A stretch of DNA of 64,000 nt from Streptomyces sp. NBC_00443 (lineage in GTDB: Bacteria; Actinomycetota; Actinomycetes; Streptomycetales; Streptomycetaceae), in NCBI RefSeq assembly GCF_036014175.1, contig NZ_CP107917.1:2294001-2358000 (forward strand), in the 5' to 3' direction. Made by a program: the position numbers and the translations under genes. Within the stretch, counting starts at the first letter, position 1, and every line of letters begins with the position of its first letter. Positions 33,118 through 41,289 of this stretch are shown in pieces. The notes beneath the pieces were generated by a model. It worked only from the letters and a program-made list of their open reading frames with translations, did no database searches and had not been told where the DNA came from.

Positions 33118-33522
33118 GTCGCTCTCCCCCTCTGGGTGTCTGCGGTGTCTCCAGCGCACGTAACGCGTGAGAGGCCGGACTTGTGCCCGACCCGAGGCGG
33201 AGATTTTGCCTCACATCAAGGTCTGTTACTCAATCGACACCCAACCGAACTCCTCAAGAGTGATCGGCTTGGATGGCGAACGGGACCGTACACGGTCCCA
33301 ATGCCGCAGTTCAAAGGCGTCTCACCGTGTACTTCCCGTGATCAAGACCCCTGAAAACCCGGATTTTCCCGGCTTTCCGACAGGGTGCATGATCACGGAG
33401 AGTAGATGGCCGGAAAACCGCCCTTGTGATCGATCACACACGGGACAGCCGACCGGGTGCCCAGAAAATTCCGCGCAAAGCGAACATCCCCGAATACCCG
33501 CCGGGTGTCGGCGCACATGGTC
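33118..33522. other. 405-bp spacer upstream of the DUF4193 gene
   Basis: The spacer is less GC-rich than its surroundings. It lies between the DUF4193 start and the cutS stop, both leftward, so it must hold the DUF4193 promoter and the cutRS terminator. It contains the TGATC-type palindromes at 33336-33438 listed separately. No open frame looks real. Confidence 0.6.
33336..33438. promoter_or_regulatory. Cluster of TGATC-core palindromes
   Basis: CCGTGATCA at 33336-33344 is exactly reverse-complemented by TGATCACGG at 33390-33398. A perfect 14-bp palindrome TGTGATCGATCACA occupies 33425-33438. The last has the TGTGA/TCACA arms of CRP/FNR-type sites but with a four-base centre rather than CRP's six. 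Three related half-sites within 100 bp, upstream of the DUF4193 gene, suggest a regulator binding site. Confidence 0.45.
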
Positions 33523-34764
33523 TCAGACCGGAAGGGTCACTCGCATCACGAGACCTCCGCCCTCGCGTGGCTCCGCCGAGATGTGCCCGCCGTGCGCCCG
33601 CGCAACGGACCGCACGATGGACAGTCCCAGGCCTACACCCTTGTCGCTGCCCGTGCGCTCCGTACGCAGCCGCCGGAACGGCTCGAAGAGGTTGTCGATC
33701 TCGTACGCCGGCACCACCGGCCCGGTGTTCGAGACGACCAGGACGGCCTGCCCGTGCTGGATCTCGGTGGTGACCTCGACCCAGCCGCCCTCCGGGATGT
33801 TGTACCGGACGGCGTTCTGCACGAGGTTCAGCGCGATCCGCTCCAGCAGCACGCCGTTGCCCTGGACGACCGCCGGCTTCTGCTCGCCGCGGATCATCAC
33901 GCCCTTGGCCTGCGCCTCCGCGTGCACCTGGTCGACGGCCTGCTCGGCCACCTCCGCGAGGTCCACCGGTTTGCGCTCGACGATCTGGTTGTCGCTGCGG
34001 GCGAGCAGCAGCAGGCCCTCGACGAGCTGCTCGCTGCGCTCGTTGGTGGCCAGCAGCGTCTTGCCGAGCTGCTGGAGTTCCATCGGTGCGCCCGGGTCAG
34101 ACAGGTGCACTTCGAGGAGCGTGCGGTTGATCGCGAGCGGGGTGCGCAGCTCGTGCGAGGCGTTGCCGACGAAGCGCTGCTGGGCGGTGAAGGCCCGCTG
34201 CAACCGCTCCAGCATCTCGTCGAAGGTGTCGGCCAGCTCCTTCAGCTCGTCGTCCGGGCCGTCCAGTTCGATACGGCGGGACAGGTCCGAGCCCGCCACC
34301 GCGCGCGCGGTCCGGGTGATCCGGCCCAGCGGCGACAGGACACGGCCGGCCATGGCGTAGCCGAAGGCGAAGGCGATGATCGCGAGGCCGAGGAGGGCCA
34401 GCAGGGAGCGGCTCAACAGATCGTCCAGGGCGTGCCGACGCTGGTCGGCGTCGCACTGCTTCAGGATCTCGTTGAGCTCGCCGTTGGTCTTGGCGGAGTC
34501 CAGCTGGGGACAGGTCGAACTGGTGATGTCTATGTTCGTCCCGGTCACCTGGAACGACTGACCGCTGCCTTCGTGGAGGGCCTGGGCCGCCAGCAGATAG
34601 ATGATCGACAGCAGCAGGATTCCGGCGATCAGGAACATGCCGCCGTACAGCAGCGTGAGCCTTATGCGGATCGTGGGGCGAAGCCAGGGGAAGACTTGCT
34701 CGGGCCTTCTCGGATCCCAGGTGGGTTTCGGCGGCGCCTGCGGAGGCGCGGGTGTCGTGGCCAT
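33523..34764 (-). CDS. cutS: CutS sensor histidine kinase
   Basis: The 413-residue kinase has a Pro-rich cytoplasmic start and two membrane helices (LTLLYGGMFLIAGILLLSII and LLALLGLAIIAFAFGYAMAG) bounding an extracellular loop of about 60 residues. HAMP, HisKA (H204 in VGNASHELRTPL), HATPase with NLVQNAVRYN and a GVGLGLSIVRSVARAHGG end follow. The extracellular loop holds exactly two cysteines, C85 (TSSTCPQL) and C104 (LKQCDAD), which fits the reported idea that CutS senses thiol/disulfide state of the secretion environment. It follows cutR by six bases. The name is from the CutR/CutS pair of S. lividans/coelicolor, and position next to ferrochelatase and dut supports it. Confidence 0.85.
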   Translation of the reverse strand: MATTPAPPQAPPKPTWDPRRPEQVFPWLRPTIRIRLTLLYGGMFLIAGILLLSIIYLLAAQALHEGSGQSFQVTGTNIDITSSTCPQLDSAKTNGELNEILKQCDADQRRHALDDLLSRSLLALLGLAIIAFAFGYAMAGRVLSPLGRITRTARAVAGSDLSRRIELDGPDDELKELADTFDEMLERLQRAFTAQQRFVGNASHELRTPLAINRTLLEVHLSDPGAPMELQQLGKTLLATNERSEQLVEGLLLLARSDNQIVERKPVDLAEVAEQAVDQVHAEAQAKGVMIRGEQKPAVVQGNGVLLERIALNLVQNAVRYNIPEGGWVEVTTEIQHGQAVLVVSNTGPVVPAYEIDNLFEPFRRLRTERTGSDKGVGLGLSIVRSVARAHGGHISAEPREGGGLVMRVTLPV

Positions 34765-34770
34765 CGGGAA

Positions 34771-35424
34771 TCAGATCCGGTAGCCGGAACCGGGGACGGT
34801 GACGATCACGGGCGGCTCCCCCAGTTTGCGGCGCAGCGTCATGACGGTCACCCGGACCACGTTGGTGAACGGGTCGGTGTTCTCGTCCCATGCCTTCTCC
34901 AGCAGCTGCTCGGCCGAGACGACCGCGCCCTCGCTGCGCATCAGCACCTCCAGGACGGCGAACTCCTTCGGCGCCAGCTGCACCTCCTTGCCGTCGCGGA
35001 AGACCTCGCGGCGGTTGGGGTCGAGCTTTATGCCGGCGCGCTCCAGGACGGGCGGCAGCGGCACGCTCGTGCGGCGGCCGAGGGCACGCACGCGTGCCGT
35101 CAGCTCGCTGAACGCGAAGGGCTTGGGCAGATAGTCGTCGGCGCCGATCTCCAGCCCTTCGACACGGTCGCTGACGTCGCCCGACGCCGTGAGCATCAGC
35201 ACGCGTGTGGGCATGCCGAGTTCGACGATCTTGCGGCAGACGTCGTCGCCGTGCACGAGGGGGAGGTCGCGGTCGAGGACGACCACGTCGTAGTCGTTGA
35301 CGCCGATGCGCTCCAGGGCGGCCGCACCGTCGTACACGACGTCGACGGCCATGGCCTCCCGGCGCAGTCCGGTGGCCACCGCATCGGCGAGCAGTTGCTC
35401 GTCCTCGACGACGAGTACGCGCAC
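34771..35424 (-). CDS. cutR: CutR response regulator (OmpR family)
   Basis: GTG at 35422-35424 after AGGAAGGACAAGCGAC gives 217 residues. The receiver has VRVLVVEDEQLLADAVATGL, the acceptor Asp in VVVLDRDLPLVHGDD and Lys in DDYLPKPFAF. The winged helix has LAPKEFAVLEVLMRSEGAVV and VTVMTLRRKLGEPPVIVTVP. A longer frame to 35526 lacks a good start and would add a non-family leader. It is the first gene of the cutRS operon. Targets in other species concern secretion and envelope quality control; none can be read here. Confidence 0.87.
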   Translation of the reverse strand: MRVLVVEDEQLLADAVATGLRREAMAVDVVYDGAAALERIGVNDYDVVVLDRDLPLVHGDDVCRKIVELGMPTRVLMLTASGDVSDRVEGLEIGADDYLPKPFAFSELTARVRALGRRTSVPLPPVLERAGIKLDPNRREVFRDGKEVQLAPKEFAVLEVLMRSEGAVVSAEQLLEKAWDENTDPFTNVVRVTVMTLRRKLGEPPVIVTVPGSGYRI

Positions 35425-35843
35425 GTCGCTTGTCCTTCCTGTGTCCACCCGCGTAGCGCATGTCATCGCGCGCGGGCAGGGGTCCATGTCGGGTGTCTTG
35501 GCCTCCATCCTGCCCTTTTCGGCCATAAGTCGGCGGTAAGACGGGTGAGTGGGCCATGAAGGGCGGGTGTGAAGCCCGGGAATGCGAGATTTTCTCTTCC
35601 GGTTGAGGTTTCCGTGGAAGAGAGCGGGGGGAGGACGGCTTTACACCCCGCGATCACGCTCTGCTTGTACCGCACCACCATGCGGTACGAGGAGATCCGC
35701 TTTCCGCAGAGTGGATGTGGGTGTCCGGCACCGTCGCCGCCCGGCTGGGGCAGCGCTGGGCATCCACCGGAGACGTGATCGTCCCTTCCGAACGGCACAC
35801 CCCCGTGCCACCGACCCACCGACCCAGGACGAGGGGGCGCAGC
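35425..35843. other. 419-bp spacer between cutR and a small gene
   Basis: This is a divergent control region: cutR leaves to the left, the 57-residue gene to the right. The part near 35580-35700 is AT-richer for this genome (TTTTCTCTTCCGG, GCTTGTACCGCACC) and could hold promoters, but I cannot assign -35/-10 elements with confidence. No gene is seen. Confidence 0.45.
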
Positions 35844-36017
35844 ATGGACGCATTCACCGCAGGACTTCGGCAGCGCATAAGGGCGACCGAGTCCGACCTG
35901 ACGCGGGCTCTCGACGAGGGCGACGACTTCCTCGTCGAGGTGGAGCAGGGCGAGCTCGACGACCTGCGCCGCCTCGCCGCCGAGCATGGCGTGGAAGTCG
36001 GCGCGACGAGCGTCTGA
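35844..36017 (+). CDS. Small conserved Streptomyces protein of unknown function
   Basis: ATG 35844 lies after GAGGGGGCGCAGC. The 57-residue product is acidic and predicted as a helical hairpin (MDAFTAGLRQRIRATESDLT, DDFLVEVEQGELDDLRRLAA) with no cysteine, signal or membrane segment. It is monocistronic and ends in a very strong terminator. Size and helix pattern suggest a partner or adaptor protein. Confidence 0.75.
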   Translation: MDAFTAGLRQRIRATESDLTRALDEGDDFLVEVEQGELDDLRRLAAEHGVEVGATSV

Positions 36018-36036
36018 ACCGGTTCTTGAGCACCAC

Positions 36037-36067
36037 GGGCCCCCGGCGAATCCAGCGCCGGGGGCCC
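36037..36067. terminator. Strong bidirectional terminator
   Basis: GGGCCCCCGGCG at 36037-36048 and CGCCGGGGGCCC at 36056-36067 form a 12-bp perfect stem with a seven-base loop. It is followed on the plus strand by TGCTCTTTTAC and lies between the small gene and the converging inositol monophosphatase gene. Confidence 0.85.
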
Positions 36068-36134
36068 TGCTCTTTTACTGCCGGGGCCCTGCCCTTTCGC
36101 CGCCTGGGCCCTGCTTTCCTGCCGGTCCGTGCCG

Positions 36135-36950
36135 TCAGTCGTGCCAGGCGCCCAGGTCCTCCAGGAGCTGTTGGAGGGGCTCGAAGACCCCCGGCGTCGC
36201 TGCCACCGCCAGGTCGCGTGAGGGGCGCTCTCCGGGGCGTCCACCCGTAAGGGCGCCCGCCTCACGGGCGATCAGGTCCCCGGCCGCGAGGTCCCAGGCG
36301 TTGAGGCCCCGCTCGTAGTAGCCGTCCAGTCGGCCGGCGGCGAGGTCGCACAGGTCGATCGCGGCCGAGCCGCCGCGGCGGATGTCGCGCAGGAGGGGGA
36401 TCAGCCGCTGGGCGACGTCGGCCTGGTGGCTGCGCACCTCGGTGACGTAGTTGAAGCCGGTCGAGACCAGGGACTGGGCGAGGGGGGCCGTGGGACGGCA
36501 GGTGAGCCTGCGCTCACCGTCCCAGGCGCCCGTGCCCCACGCGCCGCCGCCGCGGACCGCGTGGTAGGTCTCGCCCCGCATCGGGGCCGCCACGACGCCG
36601 GCGACCGTCTCCCCGTCCTGCTCGGCGGCGATGGAGACGGACCAAGTCGGCAGTCCGTAGAGGTAGTTGACGGTGCCGTCCAGGGGGTCGATCACCCAGC
36701 GGACGCCGCTCGTGCCCTCGGTGGAGGCGCCCTCCTCGCCGAGGAAGCCGTCGTCCGGGCGGCGCTCGGAGATCAGGCCCGTGATCAGCTTCTCGGCCGC
36801 GATGTCCATCTCGGTGACCACGTCGATCGGGCTCGACTTGGTCGCCGCGACGGCGAGGTCGGCCGGACGTCCGTCGCGCAGCAGCTCTCCCGCGAGGCGG
36901 GCGGCCTCCTGGGCGAGGGTGAGCAGTTCCGTGTGGAGGGCGTCGGTCAC
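36135..36950 (-). CDS. Inositol monophosphatase family phosphatase
   Basis: The 271-residue protein has the lithium-sensitive phosphatase motifs: the first metal site in DDGFLGEEG, WVIDPLDGTVNYLYG with the catalytic Asp residues, and the second motif LNAWDLAAGDLIAREAG. It dephosphorylates inositol 1-phosphate or a related sugar/nucleotide phosphate (histidinol-phosphate and FBP activity occur in the family). GTG at 36948-36950 is preferred because AGGAG precedes it by four bases. An ATG at 36960-36962 that overlaps the ferrochelatase stop (ATGA) is the alternative. It is cotranscribed with ferrochelatase. Confidence 0.88.
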   Translation of the reverse strand: MTDALHTELLTLAQEAARLAGELLRDGRPADLAVAATKSSPIDVVTEMDIAAEKLITGLISERRPDDGFLGEEGASTEGTSGVRWVIDPLDGTVNYLYGLPTWSVSIAAEQDGETVAGVVAAPMRGETYHAVRGGGAWGTGAWDGERRLTCRPTAPLAQSLVSTGFNYVTEVRSHQADVAQRLIPLLRDIRRGGSAAIDLCDLAAGRLDGYYERGLNAWDLAAGDLIAREAGALTGGRPGERPSRDLAVAATPGVFEPLQQLLEDLGAWHD

Positions 36951-36958
36951 GGGGCTCC

Positions 36959-38086
36959 TCATGCGTAGGGGCTGTCGGCGCCCGCCGCGGCGGGCCTGGG
37001 TGCCCGGGCCGGGCAGCAGCCCACCGGGCCGAGGTTGTGGCTCGCCCCGAGCCCGCCGAGGGCGCAGGGCGTGACCTCCTGCGCGCGCTCCACGGCGGCG
37101 CGCTCCAGGACGAGGTCGCGGATCGCGGCGGCGAACCGCGGGTCGTCGCCGACGGTGGCCGAGCGGCGCATCGGCAGGCCGAGCTCCTCGGCCTTGGCCC
37201 TGGCCTCCGTGTCGAGGTCGTAGAGGACCTCCATGTGGTCGGAGACGAAGCCGATGGGGGCGACCACGACGGCCGGGGCACCGGCAGCGTGCCGCTCCTC
37301 GAGGTGGTCGCAGATGTCGGGCTCCAGCCACGGGATGTGCGGGGTGCCGGAGCGGGACTGGTAGACGAGCCGCCAGGGGTGGTCGACGCCGGTGCGCTCG
37401 CGTACGGCGTCGACGATCAGCTGCGCGACGTCCAGGTGCTGCTCGACGTACGCCCCGCCCTCGCCGTGTTCCTCGACGGGGCCGGAGCTGTCGGCGGCCG
37501 CGGTCGGGATCGAGTGGGTCGAGAACGCGATGTGGGCGCCGTCCCGGACGTCCTCGGGCAGGTCGGCCAGGGAATCCAGCACACCGTCGATCATCGGCTC
37601 CAGGAAGCCGGGGTGGTTGAAGTAGTGCCGCAGCTTGTCGACCTTCGGCAGTTCCAGGCCCTCGGCCTCCAGGGCGGCGAGCGAGTCAGCGAGGTTCTCG
37701 CGGTACTGCCGGCAGCCCGAGTAGGACGCGTAGGCGCTGGTGGCGAGGACGAGGATGCGGCGGCGGCCGTCGGCGACCATCTCGCGCAGCGTGTCCGTCA
37801 GGTACGGCGCCCAGTTGCGGTTGCCCCAGTGGATCGGCAGATCCAGACCGTGCTCGGCGAAGTCCTTGCGCAGGGCGTCCAGCAGGGCGCGGTTCTGGTC
37901 GTTGATGGGGCTGACGCCGCCGAACTGGAAGTAGTGCTCGCCGACTTCCTTCAGGCGCTCGGTGGGGATGCCTCGCCCGCGGGTGACGTTCTCCAGGAAC
38001 GGGATCACGTCGTCCGGGCCCTCGGGGCCGCCGAACGAGAGCAGGAGCAGGGCGTCGTAGGGGGTGGCATCGCGCGCGTCTGGCAT
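36959..38086 (-). CDS. hemH: Ferrochelatase (actinobacterial coproporphyrin type, [2Fe-2S])
   Basis: The 375-residue enzyme shows [20 protein letters not shown] at the start, [11 protein letters not shown], the catalytic-His segment AFSTHSIP and [20 protein letters not shown]. Cysteines at 125 (YSGCRQY) and at 341, 357 and 358 (TPCALGG, VGCCPA) match the four ligands of the [2Fe-2S] cluster of mycobacterial ferrochelatase. In actinobacteria this enzyme inserts iron into coproporphyrin III (the CpfC role). The start codon at 38084-38086 is 78 bp from a predicted iron box, which could also act on this gene. Confidence 0.95.
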   Translation of the reverse strand: MPDARDATPYDALLLLSFGGPEGPDDVIPFLENVTRGRGIPTERLKEVGEHYFQFGGVSPINDQNRALLDALRKDFAEHGLDLPIHWGNRNWAPYLTDTLREMVADGRRRILVLATSAYASYSGCRQYRENLADSLAALEAEGLELPKVDKLRHYFNHPGFLEPMIDGVLDSLADLPEDVRDGAHIAFSTHSIPTAAADSSGPVEEHGEGGAYVEQHLDVAQLIVDAVRERTGVDHPWRLVYQSRSGTPHIPWLEPDICDHLEERHAAGAPAVVVAPIGFVSDHMEVLYDLDTEARAKAEELGLPMRRSATVGDDPRFAAAIRDLVLERAAVERAQEVTPCALGGLGASHNLGPVGCCPARAPRPAAAGADSPYA

Positions 38087-38163
38087 GGATCGATCCTGTC
38101 ATCCGGTACTGACAGCCTGGAAACGGCGGGGTGACCACCCGGGTTCCCCTTGCGTCCGAGCGG

Positions 38164-38182
38164 GTGCGTTAGGGTCACCTAA
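38164..38182. promoter_or_regulatory. Predicted iron box (DmdR/IdeR operator)
   Basis: The 19-mer at 38164-38182 contains GTTAGGGTCACCTAA and agrees with the actinobacterial iron-box form TTAGGTTAGGCTCACCTAA at 15 of 19 positions. GTTAGG and CCTAAC are exact inverted arms (38168-38183). It lies between the ferrochelatase gene (start 38086) and the major facilitator gene (start 38310). Confidence 0.7.
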
Positions 38183-38309
38183 CTCGTAAGCTGTATCGGC
38201 CATCCACACGCCTTACGGGGCGCCTTCGCGCCCTGCCGTGTGCCCGCACGCCTGCCTGCACCACCCCGAGCCACCGCAGCCCCGCTGCTCCTGCCTGACG
38301 GAGACCCCC

Positions 38310-39548
38310 GTGCCGAGCCCCTACCGCGCCCTGTTCGCCGCCCCCGGCTCCAAGGGCTTCTCCGCCGCGGGGTTCCTCGGCCGGATGCCGCTGTCGATGA
38401 TGGGCATCGGCGTCGTGACCATGGTGTCCCAGCTGACCGGGCGGTACGGCCTCGCCGGCGCGTTGTCCGCCACCATCGCGCTCGCCGCGGCGGTGGCGGG
38501 TCCGCAGGTCTCGCGGTTGGTCGACCGGTACGGGCAGCGGCGGGTGCTGCGTCCCGCGACGCTGATCGCGCTCGTGGGGGCGGCCCTGCTGCTGTTCGCC
38601 GCCCACTACGAGTGGCCGGACTGGGTGCTGTTCGTGGCATGCGTCGGCATCGGCTGCGTGCCGAGCATCGGGGCGATGACCCGTGCCCGCTGGGCCGCCC
38701 TGTACCGCGGGACGCCTCAGCTGCACACCGCGTACTCCTTCGAGTCGGTGATCGACGAGGTCTGCTTCATCTTCGGGCCGATCATCTCCATCGGCCTGTC
38801 CACGGCGTGGTTCCCGGAGGCCGGGCCGCTGCTCGCGGGCTGCTTCCTGGCGGTCGGCGTCTTCTGGCTGACCGCACAGCGGGCCACCGAGCCCGCGCCG
38901 CACCCGCGCGAGCAACACGACGACGGCTCGGCGCTGCGCTCGCTCGGACTCCAGGTCCTGGTGGCCACGTTCGTGGCCACCGGAGCGATCTTCGGTGCCG
39001 TCGACGTGGTCACCGTGGCCTTCGCCGAGGAGCAGGGCCACAAGGGCGCCGCGAGTGTCGTCCTCGCCCTGTACGCGGCCGGCTCCTGCGCGGCGGGCGC
39101 CGTGTTCGGGCTGCTGCGCTTCAAGGGAGCGCCCGAACGTCGTTGGCTGCTGGGCATATGCGCGATGGCCGTGAGTATGATCCCCCTCCTACTGGTCGGA
39201 AACTTGCCGTTTCTGGCCGTGGCGCTGTTCGTCTCGGGCATGGCCGTCGCTCCCACGATGATCACGACCATGTCCCTGATCGAAGAGCACGTACCTCGCG
39301 CGCAACTGACCGAGGGCATGACCTGGGTGAGCACCGGGCTCGCGGTCGGGGTCGCGCTCGGCTCCTCCGCCGCCGGCTGGGTGATCGACGCCGCCGGTGC
39401 GGGCGCAGGGTACGGGGTTCCGGCGGTGTCCGGGGCCGTCGCGGTCGTGGTCGGTTTCCTGGGGTACCGCCGGCTCAGCAAGCCGGCTCCGCGTCGGGGA
39501 GGCACCGTTGAGCAGCACAGCGAGCGGCAGGAACGGCACGTGGCGTAA
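38310..39548 (+). CDS. Major facilitator superfamily transporter, probably iron-regulated
   Basis: From GTG 38310 (GGAG seven bases upstream) the product has 412 residues with about twelve membrane helices, a loop motif RLVDRYGQRRVLRP between helices 2 and 3 as in MFS antiporters, and a polar tail. The iron box 128 bp upstream suggests export or import connected with iron: siderophore efflux, or haem/porphyrin handling given its place opposite ferrochelatase. It overlaps the next gene by 41 bp. Substrate unknown. Confidence 0.85.
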   Translation: MPSPYRALFAAPGSKGFSAAGFLGRMPLSMMGIGVVTMVSQLTGRYGLAGALSATIALAAAVAGPQVSRLVDRYGQRRVLRPATLIALVGAALLLFAAHYEWPDWVLFVACVGIGCVPSIGAMTRARWAALYRGTPQLHTAYSFESVIDEVCFIFGPIISIGLSTAWFPEAGPLLAGCFLAVGVFWLTAQRATEPAPHPREQHDDGSALRSLGLQVLVATFVATGAIFGAVDVVTVAFAEEQGHKGAASVVLALYAAGSCAAGAVFGLLRFKGAPERRWLLGICAMAVSMIPLLLVGNLPFLAVALFVSGMAVAPTMITTMSLIEEHVPRAQLTEGMTWVSTGLAVGVALGSSAAGWVIDAAGAGAGYGVPAVSGAVAVVVGFLGYRRLSKPAPRRGGTVEQHSERQERHVA

Positions 39549-40827
39549 CTGGAGCGGCACGGTCGCCGCCCGCCCCGCACGGGAGGTCACTCCAGCCTCC
39601 GTCGAGGAGTTGGCGGCGGCGATACGCCGGGCCGGCGAGGACGGCCTGAGGGTGAAGGCGGTGGGCAGCGGGCACTCCTTCACGTCCATTGCCGCCACCG
39701 ACGGCGTGCTGATCCGCCCTCAGCTGTTGACCGGCATCCGCGACATCGACCGGGAGGCCATGACGGTCACGGTCGAGGCGGGCACCCCGCTCAGGAGGCT
39801 CAACGCGGCCCTCGCGCGCGAGGGGCTCTCGCTCACCAACATGGGCGACATCATGGAGCAGACGGTCTCCGGCGCCACCAGCACCGGCACCCACGGCACG
39901 GGCCGCGAGTCGAGCTCGATCGCCGCCCAGATCAAGGCCCTGGAACTGGTCACGGCAGACGGTTCGGTGCTCACCTGCTCCGAGAAGGAGAACCCCGAGG
40001 TCTTCGCGGCCGCCCGGATCGGCCTCGGTGCCCTGGGCGTCGTCACCGCGATCACCTTCGCCGTCGAGCCCATTTTCCTGCTCTCCGCGCGCGAGGAGCC
40101 GATGCCGCTCGACAAGGTCCTGTCGGACTTCGACCAACTGTGGGCCGAGAACGAGCACTTCGAGTTCTACTGGTTCCCGCACACCGGCAGCACCAACACC
40201 AAGCGCAACAACCGCAGCGCGGGCCCGGAGAGGCCGGTACCCCAGCTCCGCGGCCTGTTCGAGGACGAGTTCCTCTCCAACGGAGTCTTCCAGGTGGCCC
40301 AATGGGTCGGCCGCGCGGCGCCCGCCTCCATCCCCACGATCGCCCGGGTCTCCAGCAGGGCGTTGTCCGCGCGGACCTACACCGACATCCCCTACAAGGT
40401 CTTCACATCGCCGCGCCGGGTGCGTTTCGTGGAGATGGAGTACGCCGTCCCGCGCGAGGCCGTCGTCGAGACGCTGCGCGAACTGAAGGCCATGGTCGAG
40501 CGCTCCGGCCTCAGGGTCAGCTTCCCGGTCGAGGTGCGCACCGCGCCGGCCGACGACATCACGCTGTCCACCGCCTCGGGCCGCGACAGTGCGTACATCG
40601 CCGTCCACATGGTCAAGGGCGCGCCGTACCAGCGGTACTTCACCGCCGCGGAGCACATCTTCACCGCGCACGAGGGGCGCCCGCACTGGGGCAAGGTGCA
40701 CACGCGGGACGCCGAGTACTTCGCTCAGGTATACCCGCGCTTCGGCGAGTTCACGGCGCTGCGGGACCGACTTGACCCCGACCGCCGGTTCCAGAACGAC
40801 TACTTGCGGCGGGTGTTGGGGGCGTAG
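39508..40827 (+). CDS. FAD-linked sugar-lactone/alditol oxidase (D-arabinono-1,4-lactone oxidase family)
   Basis: TTG 39508 after GGGGAGGCACCG is the best start and lies inside the end of the transporter gene. The 439-residue product has the VAO/PCMH-type FAD domain (VKAVGSGHSFTSIAATDGV with the usual covalent-flavin His, TVEAGTPLRRLNAALA, QTVSGATSTGTHGTG). It also has the ALO C-terminal domain ending RPHWGKVHTRD, a conserved family motif, and DPDRRFQNDYLRRVLG. Enzymes of this group oxidise alditols or aldonolactones with O2, making H2O2. Coupled translation with the transporter suggests a shared physiological role. Confidence 0.9.
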   Translation: MSSTASGRNGTWRNWSGTVAARPAREVTPASVEELAAAIRRAGEDGLRVKAVGSGHSFTSIAATDGVLIRPQLLTGIRDIDREAMTVTVEAGTPLRRLNAALAREGLSLTNMGDIMEQTVSGATSTGTHGTGRESSSIAAQIKALELVTADGSVLTCSEKENPEVFAAARIGLGALGVVTAITFAVEPIFLLSAREEPMPLDKVLSDFDQLWAENEHFEFYWFPHTGSTNTKRNNRSAGPERPVPQLRGLFEDEFLSNGVFQVAQWVGRAAPASIPTIARVSSRALSARTYTDIPYKVFTSPRRVRFVEMEYAVPREAVVETLRELKAMVERSGLRVSFPVEVRTAPADDITLSTASGRDSAYIAVHMVKGAPYQRYFTAAEHIFTAHEGRPHWGKVHTRDAEYFAQVYPRFGEFTALRDRLDPDRRFQNDYLRRVLGA

Positions 40828-41289
40828 CGCCCGACCGGCTCACCCCGCTCGGCCAACCGACTTCGCTGCTGGGCGGCGTACGGACGAAAGCAATAGTTCC
40901 GTTTCCGACGTTTGCGTGAAGTACGCCACGTTCAAGATCCGCGAACCGCTCAACGGGCGGCCGAGTCACACTTCTTGCCAGAAGTTGGGCGGCGTGCCAA
41001 TCCACGCACGTGGCCCAAATGGAGTACTGTGGCGAGCCCTGGGTCCGGTCTCCCGCCTGGGCGTCCGTGGCCTTCAAGGACCGCCGGGAGGGGCTAGTTG
41101 CACAGGGTGACGGAGTTGGTCACTTAGCGTTGCGAATAGGTAACCGTGCCATAACGGCGATCCAGGGCCCGTGCCCGACACGCCGGGCAACTCGGCAAGG
41201 TTGTGGCAGGCTGCACCCGGGCAGGCCACACTCGACTAGCGGAAGCAGCGACGCACGTGACGTCGGCAGGCACCACCCGGGAGGTCCCC
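40828..41289. other. 462-bp spacer upstream of sepH
   Basis: This holds the sepH promoter region and the end of the oxidase transcript. ACTTCT at 40970-40975 and AGAAGT at 40980-40985 form a small inverted repeat. Nothing coding is evident; short frames here have no bias or start signals. Confidence 0.5.

Noticed and set aside
33425..33438. Calling TGTGATCGATCACA a CRP site
   Set aside because: CRP needs TGTGA-N6-TCACA; here the centre is four bases, so the regulator cannot be named.
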